Position numbers and translations under genes: made by a program. This document shows positions 15,551 through 23,595 of a stretch of DNA of 64,000 nt, piece after piece (position 1 is the stretch's first letter; each line of letters opens with the position of its first letter). The notes under the pieces are model-generated. The model saw only the letters and a list, made by a program, of their open reading frames with translations. It made no database searches and was not told the origin of the DNA. This DNA comes from Peribacillus kribbensis DSM 17871 (lineage in GTDB: Bacteria > Bacillota > Bacilli > Bacillales > DSM-1321), in the NCBI RefSeq assembly GCF_000430765.1, contig NZ_KE387241.1:1-64000 (forward strand). The letters run 5' to 3'.

Positions 15551-16825
15551 ATGCGGCTTCGTGAATGGAACAAAAATTTAAAAATCCGCCTTGGCGGAGA
15601 GGCTTTGGTGAATATCACATTCTGGATGTTCTTCCCCTTTCTTGCCATCTATTTCACAGATGCCTTTGGAAAAAATATTGCCGGAATGCTATTAATTTTT
15701 TCACAGGTATTTTCAGTAATCGCCAACCTGATGGGCGGCTATTGTGCAGACCGATTTGGCAGAAAGAAAATGATGGTGATTTCTGCAGCCGGGCAGGGGG
15801 CTTTCTTTGTTTTATTTGCAATGGCGGATTCCCCGTGGCTTCATTCCCCGATGATCGGGTTTATCTGTTTTACCATTGTGAGCATATTCGGCTCCTTCTA
15901 TTGGCCAGCAAGCCAGGCAATGGTAGCCGATGTAGTGGAAGAAAAAGACCGGAATGATGTCTTTGCCGTTTTTTATACCTCTACGAATATTGCGGTTGTC
16001 ATCGGCCCTATCCTGGGCGGCATTTTTTATGTGAACCACCGTTTTGAGCTTCTATTTTTATCAGGAGTGATCTGTATCCTGCTAAGCGTCGTCCTGGCAA
16101 AATGGACAAGTGAGACCGCACCAAGGATGGACGCCCCATCTGCGGCAGGAAGCAGCAGAAACGGACTGCAGTTTTTAAAGAACCAGATTTTCGAGTATGG
16201 GGTCATTATCCGTGATAAGACCTTCCTGCTCTTTATTGTGGCAGGAGTTCTTGCAGCACAAACCTTTATGCAGCTGGACCTGCTGATCCCGGTCTACACA
16301 AAAGAAGTCATTTCCTCCCAGACTCTTTTTTCATTTGGGGACTGGTCCTTTGGACTCGGAGGGGAAGAAGCTTTCGGACTATTAATCTCTGAGAATGGGT
16401 TTCTAGTGGCGCTGCTGACAATTGTCGTATCTAAGTGGATGTCCTCCTATCAGGAAAAGCATGTATTCATTGCTTCATCTATCATCTACGGCGTTTCCAT
16501 TTTCCTCATGGGCCAGACTGGGATACTATGGGGGCTGATTGGAGCGATGGCTCTTTTCACCTTTGCGGAGCTGATGACTGCAGGTATACAAAACGGATTT
16601 ATTTCTAAGCTTGCACCCGAGCACATGCGCGGTCAGTATTTTGCCGCAGCCAGCCTGCGTTTTACTCTGGGGAGAACCATAGCCCCCTTATCCATTCCCA
16701 TGACCGATTTTTTTGGATTTGACTGGACTTTTGGAATTCTTGCTCTCCTCTCCCTCTTCAGTGCCCTCCTTTACTTTGTCATGTACAGGCGGTATGACTT
16801 AACCAAGGTGAATCCTGCCAAATAA
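15551..16825 (+). CDS. Major facilitator superfamily transporter (possibly YfkF-like)
   Basis: 424-residue membrane protein with about 12 spans. The MFS motif A is visible in ADRFGRKKMMV after the second span (about residue 63), and a shorter copy of the pattern follows span 8. Loop 6-7 (about 195-215) is polar and Ser-rich. B. subtilis encodes an MFS exporter, YfkF, in the corresponding region, but orthology is not demonstrated. GGAG 7 bp before the ATG at 15551 supports this start; ATG 15515 is a weaker alternative. Substrate unknown; multidrug or metabolite efflux is the usual role of this subgroup. Confidence 0.8.
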   Translation: MRLREWNKNLKIRLGGEALVNITFWMFFPFLAIYFTDAFGKNIAGMLLIFSQVFSVIANLMGGYCADRFGRKKMMVISAAGQGAFFVLFAMADSPWLHSPMIGFICFTIVSIFGSFYWPASQAMVADVVEEKDRNDVFAVFYTSTNIAVVIGPILGGIFYVNHRFELLFLSGVICILLSVVLAKWTSETAPRMDAPSAAGSSRNGLQFLKNQIFEYGVIIRDKTFLLFIVAGVLAAQTFMQLDLLIPVYTKEVISSQTLFSFGDWSFGLGGEEAFGLLISENGFLVALLTIVVSKWMSSYQEKHVFIASSIIYGVSIFLMGQTGILWGLIGAMALFTFAELMTAGIQNGFISKLAPEHMRGQYFAAASLRFTLGRTIAPLSIPMTDFFGFDWTFGILALLSLFSALLYFVMYRRYDLTKVNPAK

Positions 16826-16834
16826 ATAATAAAA

Positions 16835-16863
16835 AAAGGCTTATCCCTGCATAAGCCTTTTTT
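16835..16863 (+). terminator. Terminator of the MFS gene
   Basis: AAAGGCTTAT pairs with ATAAGCCTTT around a CCCTGC loop and is followed by TTTTTT. Confidence 0.85.
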
Positions 16864-17086
16864 ACTGTTTTTATAAATAGGAATTTTGGCTAATCTTTCA
16901 TATTCCGTCAAAATTTATTACTTCATTTCCTTTTTCCTGCAATTTCCTATAACTCTAGAACTAGAATTCACGCAGTTTCCCGACAGGAGCCAACAATTAC
17001 CACCTTTTCAAACCGACATAAAATTGAAATTTTATGTAGAATGCTGTTATGGGGTTAATCCAAACTCTATCGAAAGGGTGACATTT

Positions 17087-18097
17087 TTGTTTAAAAACAC
17101 AAATGAAATAGGAATTGATTTAGGAACTGCCAATACACTGGTATATAGTAAAAATAAGGGAATCGTATTAAATGAACCTTCTGTGGTAGCCATAGATACA
17201 ACAACAAAAACCGTTCTTGCCGTTGGAGCAGAAGCCAAAAGCATGATCGGGAAAACACCGGGAAATATCATAGCCGTGCGTCCGTTAAAGGATGGAGTTA
17301 TCGCAGACTTTGATATTACCTCCCAAATGCTAAAGCAAATCATGAAAAAAGCCGGCAAAAAACTAGGCTTCTCCATTAGAAAGCCAAATGTAGTCGTTTG
17401 CACACCATCCGGGTCCACATCTGTTGAGCGGCGCGCCATCCATGACTCTGTAAAAAGCTGCGGCGCGAAACAGGTCCATCTAATTGAAGAACCGGTAGCA
17501 GCAGCCATCGGCGCCGATCTGCCTGTAGATGAACCAATCGCAAATGTGGTTGTCGACATAGGAGGCGGAACAACAGAGGTAGCCATTATCTCATTCGGAG
17601 GAGTTGTTTCCTGCAATTCCATCCGCATAGGAGGCGACCAGCTTGATGAAGACATCGTCCAATATATAAGAAAAAGATACAACCTCCTTATCGGAGAAAG
17701 AACTGCGGAACAAATCAAAATGGAAATCGGATACGGACTTATCGAGCATGACGAACTTTCCATGGAAGTCCGCGGGCGTGACCTGGTTACCGGCCTTCCA
17801 AAGACCATCACTCTAAGATCCTATGAAATTCAGGATGCCATCAAAGAATCCCTGCTGCATATTCTAGAAGCCATCAGAGCCACTTTGGAAGACTGCCCGC
17901 CGGAACTAAGCGGCGACATCGTCGACCGGGGCGTCATCCTGACAGGCGGTGGAGCACTCCTCAACGGAATCCAAGATTGGCTGAGCGAAGAAATCGTAGT
18001 ACCAGTCCACCTGGCTCCAAACCCGCTCGAATCCGTAGCCATCGGAACAGGCCGCTCCCTCGACGTCATCCACAAACTGCAAAAAGCAGCGAAGTGA
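17087..18097 (+). CDS. mreBH: Actin-like rod-shape protein MreBH
   Basis: 336-residue bacterial actin that guides lateral cell-wall synthesis; B. subtilis MreBH also positions the hydrolase LytE. Actin motifs are clear: phosphate-1 [15 protein letters not shown] at about 6-20, [15 protein letters not shown] near 160, and [13 protein letters not shown] near 288. The sequence is closer to MreBH than to MreB or Mbl in the [10 protein letters not shown] start and [15 protein letters not shown] stretch. The start is TTG at 17087 behind AAAGGGTG; no ATG gives the expected N-terminus. The gene is monocistronic. Its stop is followed within 3 bp by the 193-bp repeat array, and no conventional terminator precedes that array, so the first unit may be part of the mRNA. 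Confidence 0.92.
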   Translation: MFKNTNEIGIDLGTANTLVYSKNKGIVLNEPSVVAIDTTTKTVLAVGAEAKSMIGKTPGNIIAVRPLKDGVIADFDITSQMLKQIMKKAGKKLGFSIRKPNVVVCTPSGSTSVERRAIHDSVKSCGAKQVHLIEEPVAAAIGADLPVDEPIANVVVDIGGGTTEVAIISFGGVVSCNSIRIGGDQLDEDIVQYIRKRYNLLIGERTAEQIKMEIGYGLIEHDELSMEVRGRDLVTGLPKTITLRSYEIQDAIKESLLHILEAIRATLEDCPPELSGDIVDRGVILTGGGALLNGIQDWLSEEIVVPVHLAPNPLESVAIGTGRSLDVIHKLQKAAK

Positions 18098-18975
18098 CCC
18101 GAAAAGCGGAGAACGGTGCCTCTCCAGTAAAAAAAATGCTAAAGAAGCATGTTTAGCCATACAATTTAATTACTAGACTTGTTGAGAGGCAGCCATCCGA
18201 CAAGCATAAGACGAAGCTCCCATGGGAAGTGCTCTTTCTTCCCATGGGAGCTTTGGCTTATGACTCGAGGATGGCAGTTCGGAGCTGGACACCCGAAAAG
18301 CGGAGAACGGTGCTTTTCTAATTTAACTGCTTTTGGCAGAATGAAATCTTACATTTTATAAAAACGCTGACTTATTGAAAAGCAGCCACCTGAGAGGCAT
18401 AAGAAAAGCGGCAGCGAAAGGCCGCTTTTTGCCTTTTGGTGGCGATTGGCTTATGACCGAAGGTGGCAGTTCGGAGCTGGACAACAAGAAAAGCGGAGAA
18501 CGGTGCCTTCCTAATCAAACTTGGCTAAGAGAAGCTTGATAATCAAACTAATTAAACAACTAGACTTGTTGGAAGGCAGAGACCCGACAAGCATAAGACG
18601 GGCAGGCTGTGAAGCGCTTTTCTTCTCATGGCCTGCTTGGCTTATGACTCGAGGGTCTCAGTTCGGAGCTGGACAACAAGAAAAGCGGAGAACGGTGCCT
18701 CTCCAGTAAAAAAAATGCTAAAGAAGCATGTTTAGCCATACAATTTAATTACTAGACTTGTTGAGAGGCAGCCATCCGACAAGCATAAGACGAAGCTCCC
18801 ATGGGAAGTGCTCTTTCTTCCCATGGGAGCTTTGGCTTATGACTCGAGGATGGCAGTTCGGAGCTGGACACCCGAAAAGCGAAGAACGGTGCCTCTCCCG
18901 TAAAAAAAGTTAAAGAAGAATGATTAGCTATATAATTTAATTACTAAACTTATTGAAAAGCAGCCACCTGAGAGG
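18098..18975 (+). repeat. Tandem array of about 193-bp structured units
   Basis: Four full units begin with GAAAAGCGGAGAACGGTG at 18101, 18295, 18488 and 18680 and a partial fifth (GAAAAGCGAAGAACGGTG) at 18874 (periods 194, 193, 192, 194). Units 1 and 4 are identical. Each full unit can fold into helix P1, helix P3, a constant CATAAG/CTTATG helix and a long apical stem. P1 is GCCTCTC/GAGAGGC, GCTTTTC/GAAAAGC and GCCTTCC/GGAAGGC in units 1, 2 and 3; P3 is GCCATCC/GGATGGC, GCCACCT/AGGTGGC and GAGACCC/GGGTCTC. Both helices therefore vary with pairing kept. Single-stranded stretches AGTTCGGAGCTGGACA and AAAAGCGGAGAACGGTG are nearly constant. Unit 5 joins a unit-1-like left part to a unit-2-like right part and has a broken P1. 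No conserved protein is encoded. Function and family are unknown to me. Confidence 0.85.
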
Positions 18976-19058
18976 CTAACAGAAGCATGAGCAACCTGAG
19001 TAAAGACAAAACTCAGGGAATAGGTAAAAGCTCTACTCTAATCTGACATAAATCACCA

Positions 19059-19150
19059 GATAAGGGATGTAATCCAGACAACCAGCAAAAGTTTATGTCC
19101 TTCATAGACCGGATAAAGGACATAATCCAGACAGACGGCAGGAGTTTTGT
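19059..19150. repeat. Two 53-bp direct repeats
   Basis: GATAAGGGATGTAATCCAGACA at 19059 recurs in altered form as GATAAAGGACATAATCCAGACA-type sequence at 19112, each followed by a CAGCA(A/G)..GTTT(A/T)TGTCC-type block. The 53-bp spacing and the TATGTCCTT/AAGGACATA hairpin recall the 52-bp arrays elsewhere in the window. Confidence 0.5.
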
Positions 19151-19240
19151 CCTTGATATTTACCCCAGCTATAAATTGGAGAGCCGATGGAAGTGTGCTT
19201 TCTTTCCATCGGCTCTTTTGCTTATTATCAAGGATGCCTG
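19141..19240 (+). repeat. Diverged right half of a 193-bp-type unit
   Basis: A strong stem GAGCCGATGGAAG/CTTTCCATCGGCTC is followed by TTTTGCTTAT and GGATGCC, matching in order the apical stem, TTTGGCTTATG and GGATGGC of units 1 and 4. A flanking TCCTTGATA/TATCAAGGA pairing closes the structure. It appears to be a degenerate relative of the array. Confidence 0.5.
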
Positions 19241-19243
19241 GAT

Positions 19244-19285
19244 ACAAAATAAAACCACTGCCCTTAGACAGTGGTTTTATTTTGT
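19244..19285. terminator. Bidirectional terminator
   Basis: A perfect 17-bp stem (19244-19260 with 19269-19285, core AAAACCACTG/CAGTGGTTTT) with A/T tracts on both sides. It ends the minus-strand lipoprotein gene. Confidence 0.88.
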
Positions 19286-19287
19286 AG

Positions 19288-19794
19288 TTATTGAACTTCA
19301 GCAGAAAATGTTGGTGCTACAAGCTTAGCACTTTCAAATGCTTTAGCAAGCTTTTCCTGGCCTTTTTCAAAGGTTGCATTGGCTGCATCAAGGGATGGTG
19401 CGTCCTTTTTCAGCTCATCTGCTTTAGCCTGATAAGAATCTGCAAAGTCTTTTAATGCTTCTTCAAGGTCAGCTTTTTGGCCTTTTAATTCACTTGGAAT
19501 CTTGATTCCCTTTAGTTCCTCAGCAACAGCAGCTGCTGAATCGGATGCTTTTTGTCTGTCGGCTGCAGGCGGCGGAGTTTGAGCTCCTTCGTATGCATTT
19601 AGATCGCTGTCTTTTTCATTAACCTTGCCTTTTAGGTTTAAATAGAAATCAAGTAATGTACCTGATACATCTGCTTTCTCAGTTGTAGCTTCCTTGTCTT
19701 TGTTTGCAGAAGCCTTGTCATCGGTTTTGTCTGAGCATGCTGTTAAAGCAAGTGCCAAAGCCAGCGCAGAACCTAGTAACCAAATTTTTTTCAT
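19288..19794 (-). CDS. Putative lipoprotein, function unknown
   Basis: 168-residue exported lipoprotein. The signal peptide ends in a lipobox LTAC with Cys20 as the acylated residue. The mature part has a charged linker (about 21-42) and is otherwise helical, rich in Lys, Glu and Ala, with a short proline run (TPPPAAD) near residue 73; a helical-bundle fold anchored at the outer face of the membrane is likely. AAGGGGGA precedes the ATG at 19794. No family with known function was recognised. It stands alone between the repeat array and the ABC-F gene. Confidence 0.75.
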   Translation of the reverse strand: MKKIWLLGSALALALALTACSDKTDDKASANKDKEATTEKADVSGTLLDFYLNLKGKVNEKDSDLNAYEGAQTPPPAADRQKASDSAAAVAEELKGIKIPSELKGQKADLEEALKDFADSYQAKADELKKDAPSLDAANATFEKGQEKLAKAFESAKLVAPTFSAEVQ

Positions 19795-20013
19795 GATAAT
19801 CCCCCTTTTATACCTAAGAGCAGATCAAGCACCTCTACTCCTCTATTTTGGAATTTCCAATGTTTAGAAAATTCCTCCGACTTACATAATATCATTAGCC
19901 ATATACCTAGTAAAGGCAATCTTCAGTAAAATCCCAAAGATTAAATTATATGAAAATTCAGATAAACATTCAATACTTTTTTGTTTACAGTTAGATTACA
20001 ATTTAAATTCCCC

Positions 20014-21900
20014 TTATATGAGTTCCTCCATTTGTTCATATAATTTTGCCTGTCTGCTTTCTATTTCCGTTTGCTTATCATACAGTCGTTGAAGTGCTTC
20101 CAGGCTCTCCTCCGCCTCCATAGACCTCTGAATCTCTTTTAATTCAGCGTCCAGGTGGTCCATTTCCTTTTCAATCATGCTGACATCCGCTTTTTGAATA
20201 ATAACAGGAGCAGGAAGTTGATCTGGCATGGTGTTTCTATCTTCTACTTTTGTTCCTTGACTGGCTTTTCTCTGCCTTGCTTCTTCCATCTTTTTCTTAG
20301 CCCAGTCATAATTACCGGTAAATGTGCGGAGGCTGCCATCTTCCAGCCAGCATGTTTTTGAAAACAGCTTATTTAATAAATAACGGTCATGGGAAACCGC
20401 CAGGATAGTACCGCTGAATTCCTCCAATGCCTCCTCCAGCACTTCACGTGAATCGATATCTAAGTGATTGGTCGGTTCATCCAGAATCAGGAGGTTGATG
20501 TCCTGATGCATCAGCTGCGCAAGCTTTAGGCGCATCCGTTCGCCTCCGCTCAGCTGTCCAACCTTCTGGAAGACTGCCGGACCGTAAAAAAGGAACCGCG
20601 CCAGTACATGCCTGGCCTCTCCTTCTGTCATCGAAAGGTCTTCTCTGAACGCCTCAATAACTGTTTGCGAAACATTTTGCATATATAAATGCTGCGATAG
20701 ATATCCGATTTTAACACTGCTTCCCAGCCTTACTTTTCCACCATCAGCTTCCATTTCCCTTTGAATGATTTTCAGGAGGGTAGATTTCCCCGAACCGTTT
20801 TTCCCTACAATTGCTATACGCTCCTGGAACTGCAGATGCAGATGGATATCCTGGAAGAGAAGGTTTCCGTCAAAGCTTTTCCAAACCTCCTCCATCACAA
20901 TAACATCCCTGCCGCTTCTTTCTCCCGACTCAAGGGTCAGCCCGATTTTCCTCCGTTCAAGCACAGGGCGCTTAAGCTTTTCCATTCTTTCCAGGGCACG
21001 TTCCATATTTCTTGCCCTTCTATGCAGTCCTTCATTAGGAGGATTCGCTCTGTTTGCCCACTCTTTGAGCCTTTTTATGGCTTCCTTCATTTTCTTTATC
21101 TTTTTCTGCTGTTCCTGATAGGCCTGGAATTCCTCAAGCAGGCGCGCTTCCTTTTCTTTCATAAATCCAGAGTAGTTGGCATGGTATACAACCGCTTCAC
21201 CATCTTCGATATCAATGATTTTCCCCGCAATCTCATCGAGAAAATAGCGGTCATGCGAAATGACAATGGCCGTACCATCATATTCCTTTAAGAACTGCTC
21301 CAGCCATTCCACTGCATCTATATCAAGATGATTCGTCGGTTCATCCAGCAAAAGCAGTTCAGGTGCTGTTAACAGCAGCATACCGAGGCATACCTTAGTC
21401 TGCTCTCCTCCGCTTAATTGGGTAAATTCAGACTGCATTAACGGATGAAGCTGTAATCCATTTGCGATTTTCGCTATCTCAGCGTCCATTTCGTAGCCAC
21501 CCTGCAGAGTAAACCTTTCCTGGGCGGCTCCGTACTCCTCGATTGCCTTTTCAAGCTTTACTCCTTCTGCAGACTCCATCATTTTCTCCAGTTCCTTCAT
21601 CCTGCCTTCAAGCTTCAGCAAATCACCAAAGGCAGTCCGAAGCACCCCATCAACCTTAATTCCCGCCTCAAACTGTGGTATCTGCGCCAAATACCCAACT
21701 CTCAGCGACTTCTTCAGGGATATCAAACCCTTGTCAGGTGAATCCGCCCCGGCAATGAGCTTCATGATGGTTGTTTTTCCACATCCGTTTGGCCCGACTA
21801 ATCCAATCCGGTCTCTTTCAAGCACCTCAAAAGATAAACTGTCAAAAATGCTGTTCCCTCCATACATCTTCCCTGCCTGCTGTACACTGCATACAATCAT
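20014..21900 (-). CDS. ABC-F ATPase, probable ribosome-protection or translation factor
   Basis: 628-residue soluble protein with two ABC domains and no membrane segment, the ABC-F type that binds the ribosomal E site. Domain 1 has Walker A GPNGCGKTT (36-44) and LSGGEQ near 165; domain 2 has Walker A GKNGSGKST near 365 and LSGGER near 455. A long basic interdomain linker (about 255-315, KKMKEAIKRLKEWANRAN) and an acidic coiled-coil C-terminal tail (about 560-628) are present. Both catalytic LLLLDEPTNHLDID motifs are intact. Members include antibiotic-resistance factors such as VmlR and housekeeping factors such as YdiF, YfmR and YkpA. The leader peptide and tandem terminators upstream favour antibiotic-inducible expression, hence ribosome protection. 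Drug class cannot be told from sequence. Confidence 0.87.
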   Translation of the reverse strand: MIVCSVQQAGKMYGGNSIFDSLSFEVLERDRIGLVGPNGCGKTTIMKLIAGADSPDKGLISLKKSLRVGYLAQIPQFEAGIKVDGVLRTAFGDLLKLEGRMKELEKMMESAEGVKLEKAIEEYGAAQERFTLQGGYEMDAEIAKIANGLQLHPLMQSEFTQLSGGEQTKVCLGMLLLTAPELLLLDEPTNHLDIDAVEWLEQFLKEYDGTAIVISHDRYFLDEIAGKIIDIEDGEAVVYHANYSGFMKEKEARLLEEFQAYQEQQKKIKKMKEAIKRLKEWANRANPPNEGLHRRARNMERALERMEKLKRPVLERRKIGLTLESGERSGRDVIVMEEVWKSFDGNLLFQDIHLHLQFQERIAIVGKNGSGKSTLLKIIQREMEADGGKVRLGSSVKIGYLSQHLYMQNVSQTVIEAFREDLSMTEGEARHVLARFLFYGPAVFQKVGQLSGGERMRLKLAQLMHQDINLLILDEPTNHLDIDSREVLEEALEEFSGTILAVSHDRYLLNKLFSKTCWLEDGSLRTFTGNYDWAKKKMEEARQRKASQGTKVEDRNTMPDQLPAPVIIQKADVSMIEKEMDHLDAELKEIQRSMEAEESLEALQRLYDKQTEIESRQAKLYEQMEELI

Positions 21901-21931
21901 GATTTTCCCTCATTTCTAATTGAATAGAATG

Positions 21932-21972
21932 AAACACAAAAAGCCCATGGAAAGATAAAACTTCCATGGGCT
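21932..21972 (-). terminator. Attenuator terminator 2 of the ABC-F leader
   Basis: On the minus strand AGCCCATGGAA pairs with TTCCATGGGCT (11 bp) and is followed by TTTTTGTGTTT, ending just 31 bp before the ABC-F start codon. Its position in front of the ribosome site makes it an attenuator rather than an end-of-operon signal. Confidence 0.75.
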
Positions 21973-21973
21973 C

Positions 21974-22008
21974 CCAAAAAAACAAAAAGAGGCTTAAGAG
22001 CCTCTTTT
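21974..22008 (-). terminator. Attenuator terminator 1 of the ABC-F leader
   Basis: AAAAGAGGCT pairs with AGCCTCTTTT around a 4-nt loop, followed on the minus strand by TTTTTGTTTTTTT. It lies upstream of the second terminator, giving two consecutive stops in the leader. Confidence 0.78.
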
Positions 22009-22040
22009 CCGCCGTATTTTAAAAGCTGTGAAGAGATATC

Positions 22041-22172
22041 TTACGTTTTATTCCCATATGCAATTCTTAAAAAAGGGCAGACTTCTCCCTTGGAAAATTG
22101 CACATGAAAAATTGCACAGACAATATAAATAAACTCTAAATATTGTTCGCGCATGGGAATAAAACGCTTCAT
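22041..22172 (-). CDS. 43-aa leader peptide of the ABC-F attenuator
   Basis: Short gene with AAGGAGGTG 8 bp before an ATG at 22172. The peptide starts MKRFIPMREQYLEF and ends FLRIAYGNKT; it has no similarity that I recognise. Codons 2-6 (22153-22166) are perfectly complementary over 14 bp to the last codons and stop region (22044-22057), so the coding region can close on itself. Translation would open this helix, and a ribosome stalled in the leader would change which downstream hairpins form. This is the architecture of antibiotic-induced attenuators such as that of vmlR. Stalling site and inducer are inferred, not seen. Confidence 0.68.
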   Translation of the reverse strand: MKRFIPMREQYLEFIYIVCAIFHVQFSKGEVCPFLRIAYGNKT

Positions 22173-22211
22173 CTCTTTCACCTCCTTAATAAATTTCTAA
22201 ATTATGAGATA

Positions 22212-22240
22212 ATTATATCTCTTTTTTCCTATTTTAACAA
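22212..22240 (-). promoter_or_regulatory. Sigma-A promoter of the ABC-F leader transcript
   Basis: On the minus strand TTGTTA (22235-22240) and TATAAT (22212-22217) are separated by 17 bp. The start would fall near 22205, about 30 nt before the leader-peptide ATG. Confidence 0.75.
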
Positions 22241-22294
22241 TCATCAATGTTAATGATTTCCTAAAAATAGAAATTTCATTCTTTCTGTCAGCAC

Positions 22295-22560
22295 CTCTTG
22301 ATCACACAAAGGCGCAGGACTATATATAGTCCTGCGCCTTGAGCGACAAGTTCTTTTATCCTCTAGGGCCTTATCGATATAAAGTATATCGATTATGGAC
22401 GAGCGTTCCTTTGTTACGCTCAGTATAAATCCCTTGTCGTGCATTGCCAAATACTCCAATTGAAGTCGCTGCTAATCGACTCATCGGCTATCAGTCCCCT
22501 CGTTTTTTGTATTTCAGCGTTGCCTTATTTATATAGCCGCTGGCAATAAGGTTAAACACA
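22295..22560 (-). ncRNA. Candidate structured RNA upstream of the ABC-F leader
   Basis: Read on the minus strand, CGACAAG/CTTGTCG encloses two hairpins, GAGCGT/ACGCTC and ATCGATATA/TATATCGAT, followed by a perfect 16-bp stem (22308-22339, core GGCGCAGGACTATA). Upstream lie CCTTATT/AATAAGG and AGTCG/CGACT stems. TTGATC-N17-TTAAAT (about 22594 to 22567) could be its promoter. A 37-codon frame starting MSRLAATSIGVFGNARQ (22488 to 22375) crosses the same hairpins, so a small protein is an alternative. The last stem lacks a good T run. No known RNA family was recognised. Confidence 0.35.
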
Positions 22561-22682
22561 TTTATTTAAAATATTTAATTTGTCTGAATGAGCTTGATCA
22601 AGCGCAAATCATCACTTTTCACTTAGATTTGGTCTGCAGAAATTCCTATTGGAGAAGTATCTACTTTTCCCCCGATAGGGCT

Positions 22683-23430
22683 TGTCCTTTAGACCCCTGC
22701 TAAGGGACAAATCTTTCTTCCACTGGCCGGGTTTTGTCCTTTAGACTCCTGTTAAGAGACAAATCTTTCTTCCACTAGCTGGGTTTTGTCCTTTAGACTC
22801 CTGCCAAGGGACAAATCTTTCTTCCACTAGCTGGGTTTTGTCCTTTAGACCCCTGCTAAGGGACAGAGCTTTCTTCTACTAGCTGGGTTTTGTCCTTTAG
22901 ACTCCTCCTAACGGACAAATTCTTCTTCCGCTGGATAGGGTCTGTCCTTTAAACCCCTGCTAATGGACAGAGCTTTCTTCTACTAGCTGGGTTTTGTCCT
23001 TTAGACTCCTCCTAACGGACAAATTCTTCTTCCGCTGGATAGGGTCTGTCCTTTAAACTCCTGTTAATGGACAGAGCTTTCTTCCACTGGCCGGGTTTTG
23101 TCCTTTAGACTCCTGCTAATGGACAGAGCTTTCCTTCCCTCGATGAGGTATGTCCGTTAGAGCCTCTTTCTAAACGATTTTTCCACTCTCAAAACGAATT
23201 TCACTGGGAATCCTTCTATGACTTTTGTTCTGCTTTCCGCCTGAGTTTTTGTCTTGTGAGAGCCTCTCTCTGAACCGTTTCTTCCACTCTCAAACTAAGT
23301 TTTGGTCTTGATACCACTCCTCTGAACCGTTTCTTCCACTCTCAGCCTGAGTTTTGATCTTGAAAGCCCTCCTCTGAACCGTTTCTTCCACTCTCAAACT
23401 AAGTTTTGGTCCTGAGACCTCTTCTACCTG
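22683..23430. repeat. Tandem array A with an exact 52-bp period
   Basis: TGTCCTTTA(A/G)-type unit starts occur at 22683, 22735, 22787, 22839, 22891, 22943, 22995, 23047 and 23099, with a diverged start (TGTCCGTTAG) at 23151; every step is 52 bp. Early units contain a hairpin with a 9-bp stem and 7-nt loop (GTCCTTTAG/CTAAGGGAC), joined by CTTTCTTCCACTGGCCGGGTT-type spacers. After about 23160 the sequence changes, but TCTGAACCGTTTC repeats at 23269, 23321 and 23373 keep the 52-bp step. No conserved reading frame runs through it. It fills the intergenic space before the oxidoreductase gene. Confidence 0.88.
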
Positions 23431-23595
23431 CCATTTCTGCAATAACAACAAGTTCCAGCCAGGAGGCTGCAGACCCTTCCGCCTCCCGACACGTAAATAT
23501 ACCCGGAGCATTCCAGCTTATTTTTGACGTTCTCTCACTTGGGATGATAGCCTTGAATTAGGAGTGAAAATTTATCCAATTTGAGGAGTGGTAGT

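Noticed and set aside
17047-17811. 254-codon minus-strand frame opposite mreBH
   Set aside because: Antisense shadow; the actin-like protein on the plus strand has all family motifs.
18179-18709. Short plus-strand open frames of about 60 codons inside the 193-bp units
   Set aside because: They shift frame between units, lack ribosome sites and are explained by the repeated structured sequence.
18098-18975. Integron-type attC cassette array
   Set aside because: Units carry internal folding, but no gene cassettes lie between them, no integrase is present and the core-site sequence is not seen.
22250-22459. 69-codon minus-strand frame
   Set aside because: It runs through several perfect hairpins, starts without a clear ribosome site and has an atypical composition, so RNA structure is the better explanation.
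22450-22500. Hammerhead-ribozyme-like CCGATGAGTCG followed by a stem
   Set aside because: The core needs CTGATGA and a GAAA after stem II; here the first C/T position is wrong and the sequence after the stem is TTCAAT.
22683-23430. CRISPR array
   Set aside because: The period is fixed but there are no identical repeats alternating with unique spacers; the whole unit is repeated with drift, and no cas gene is in the window.
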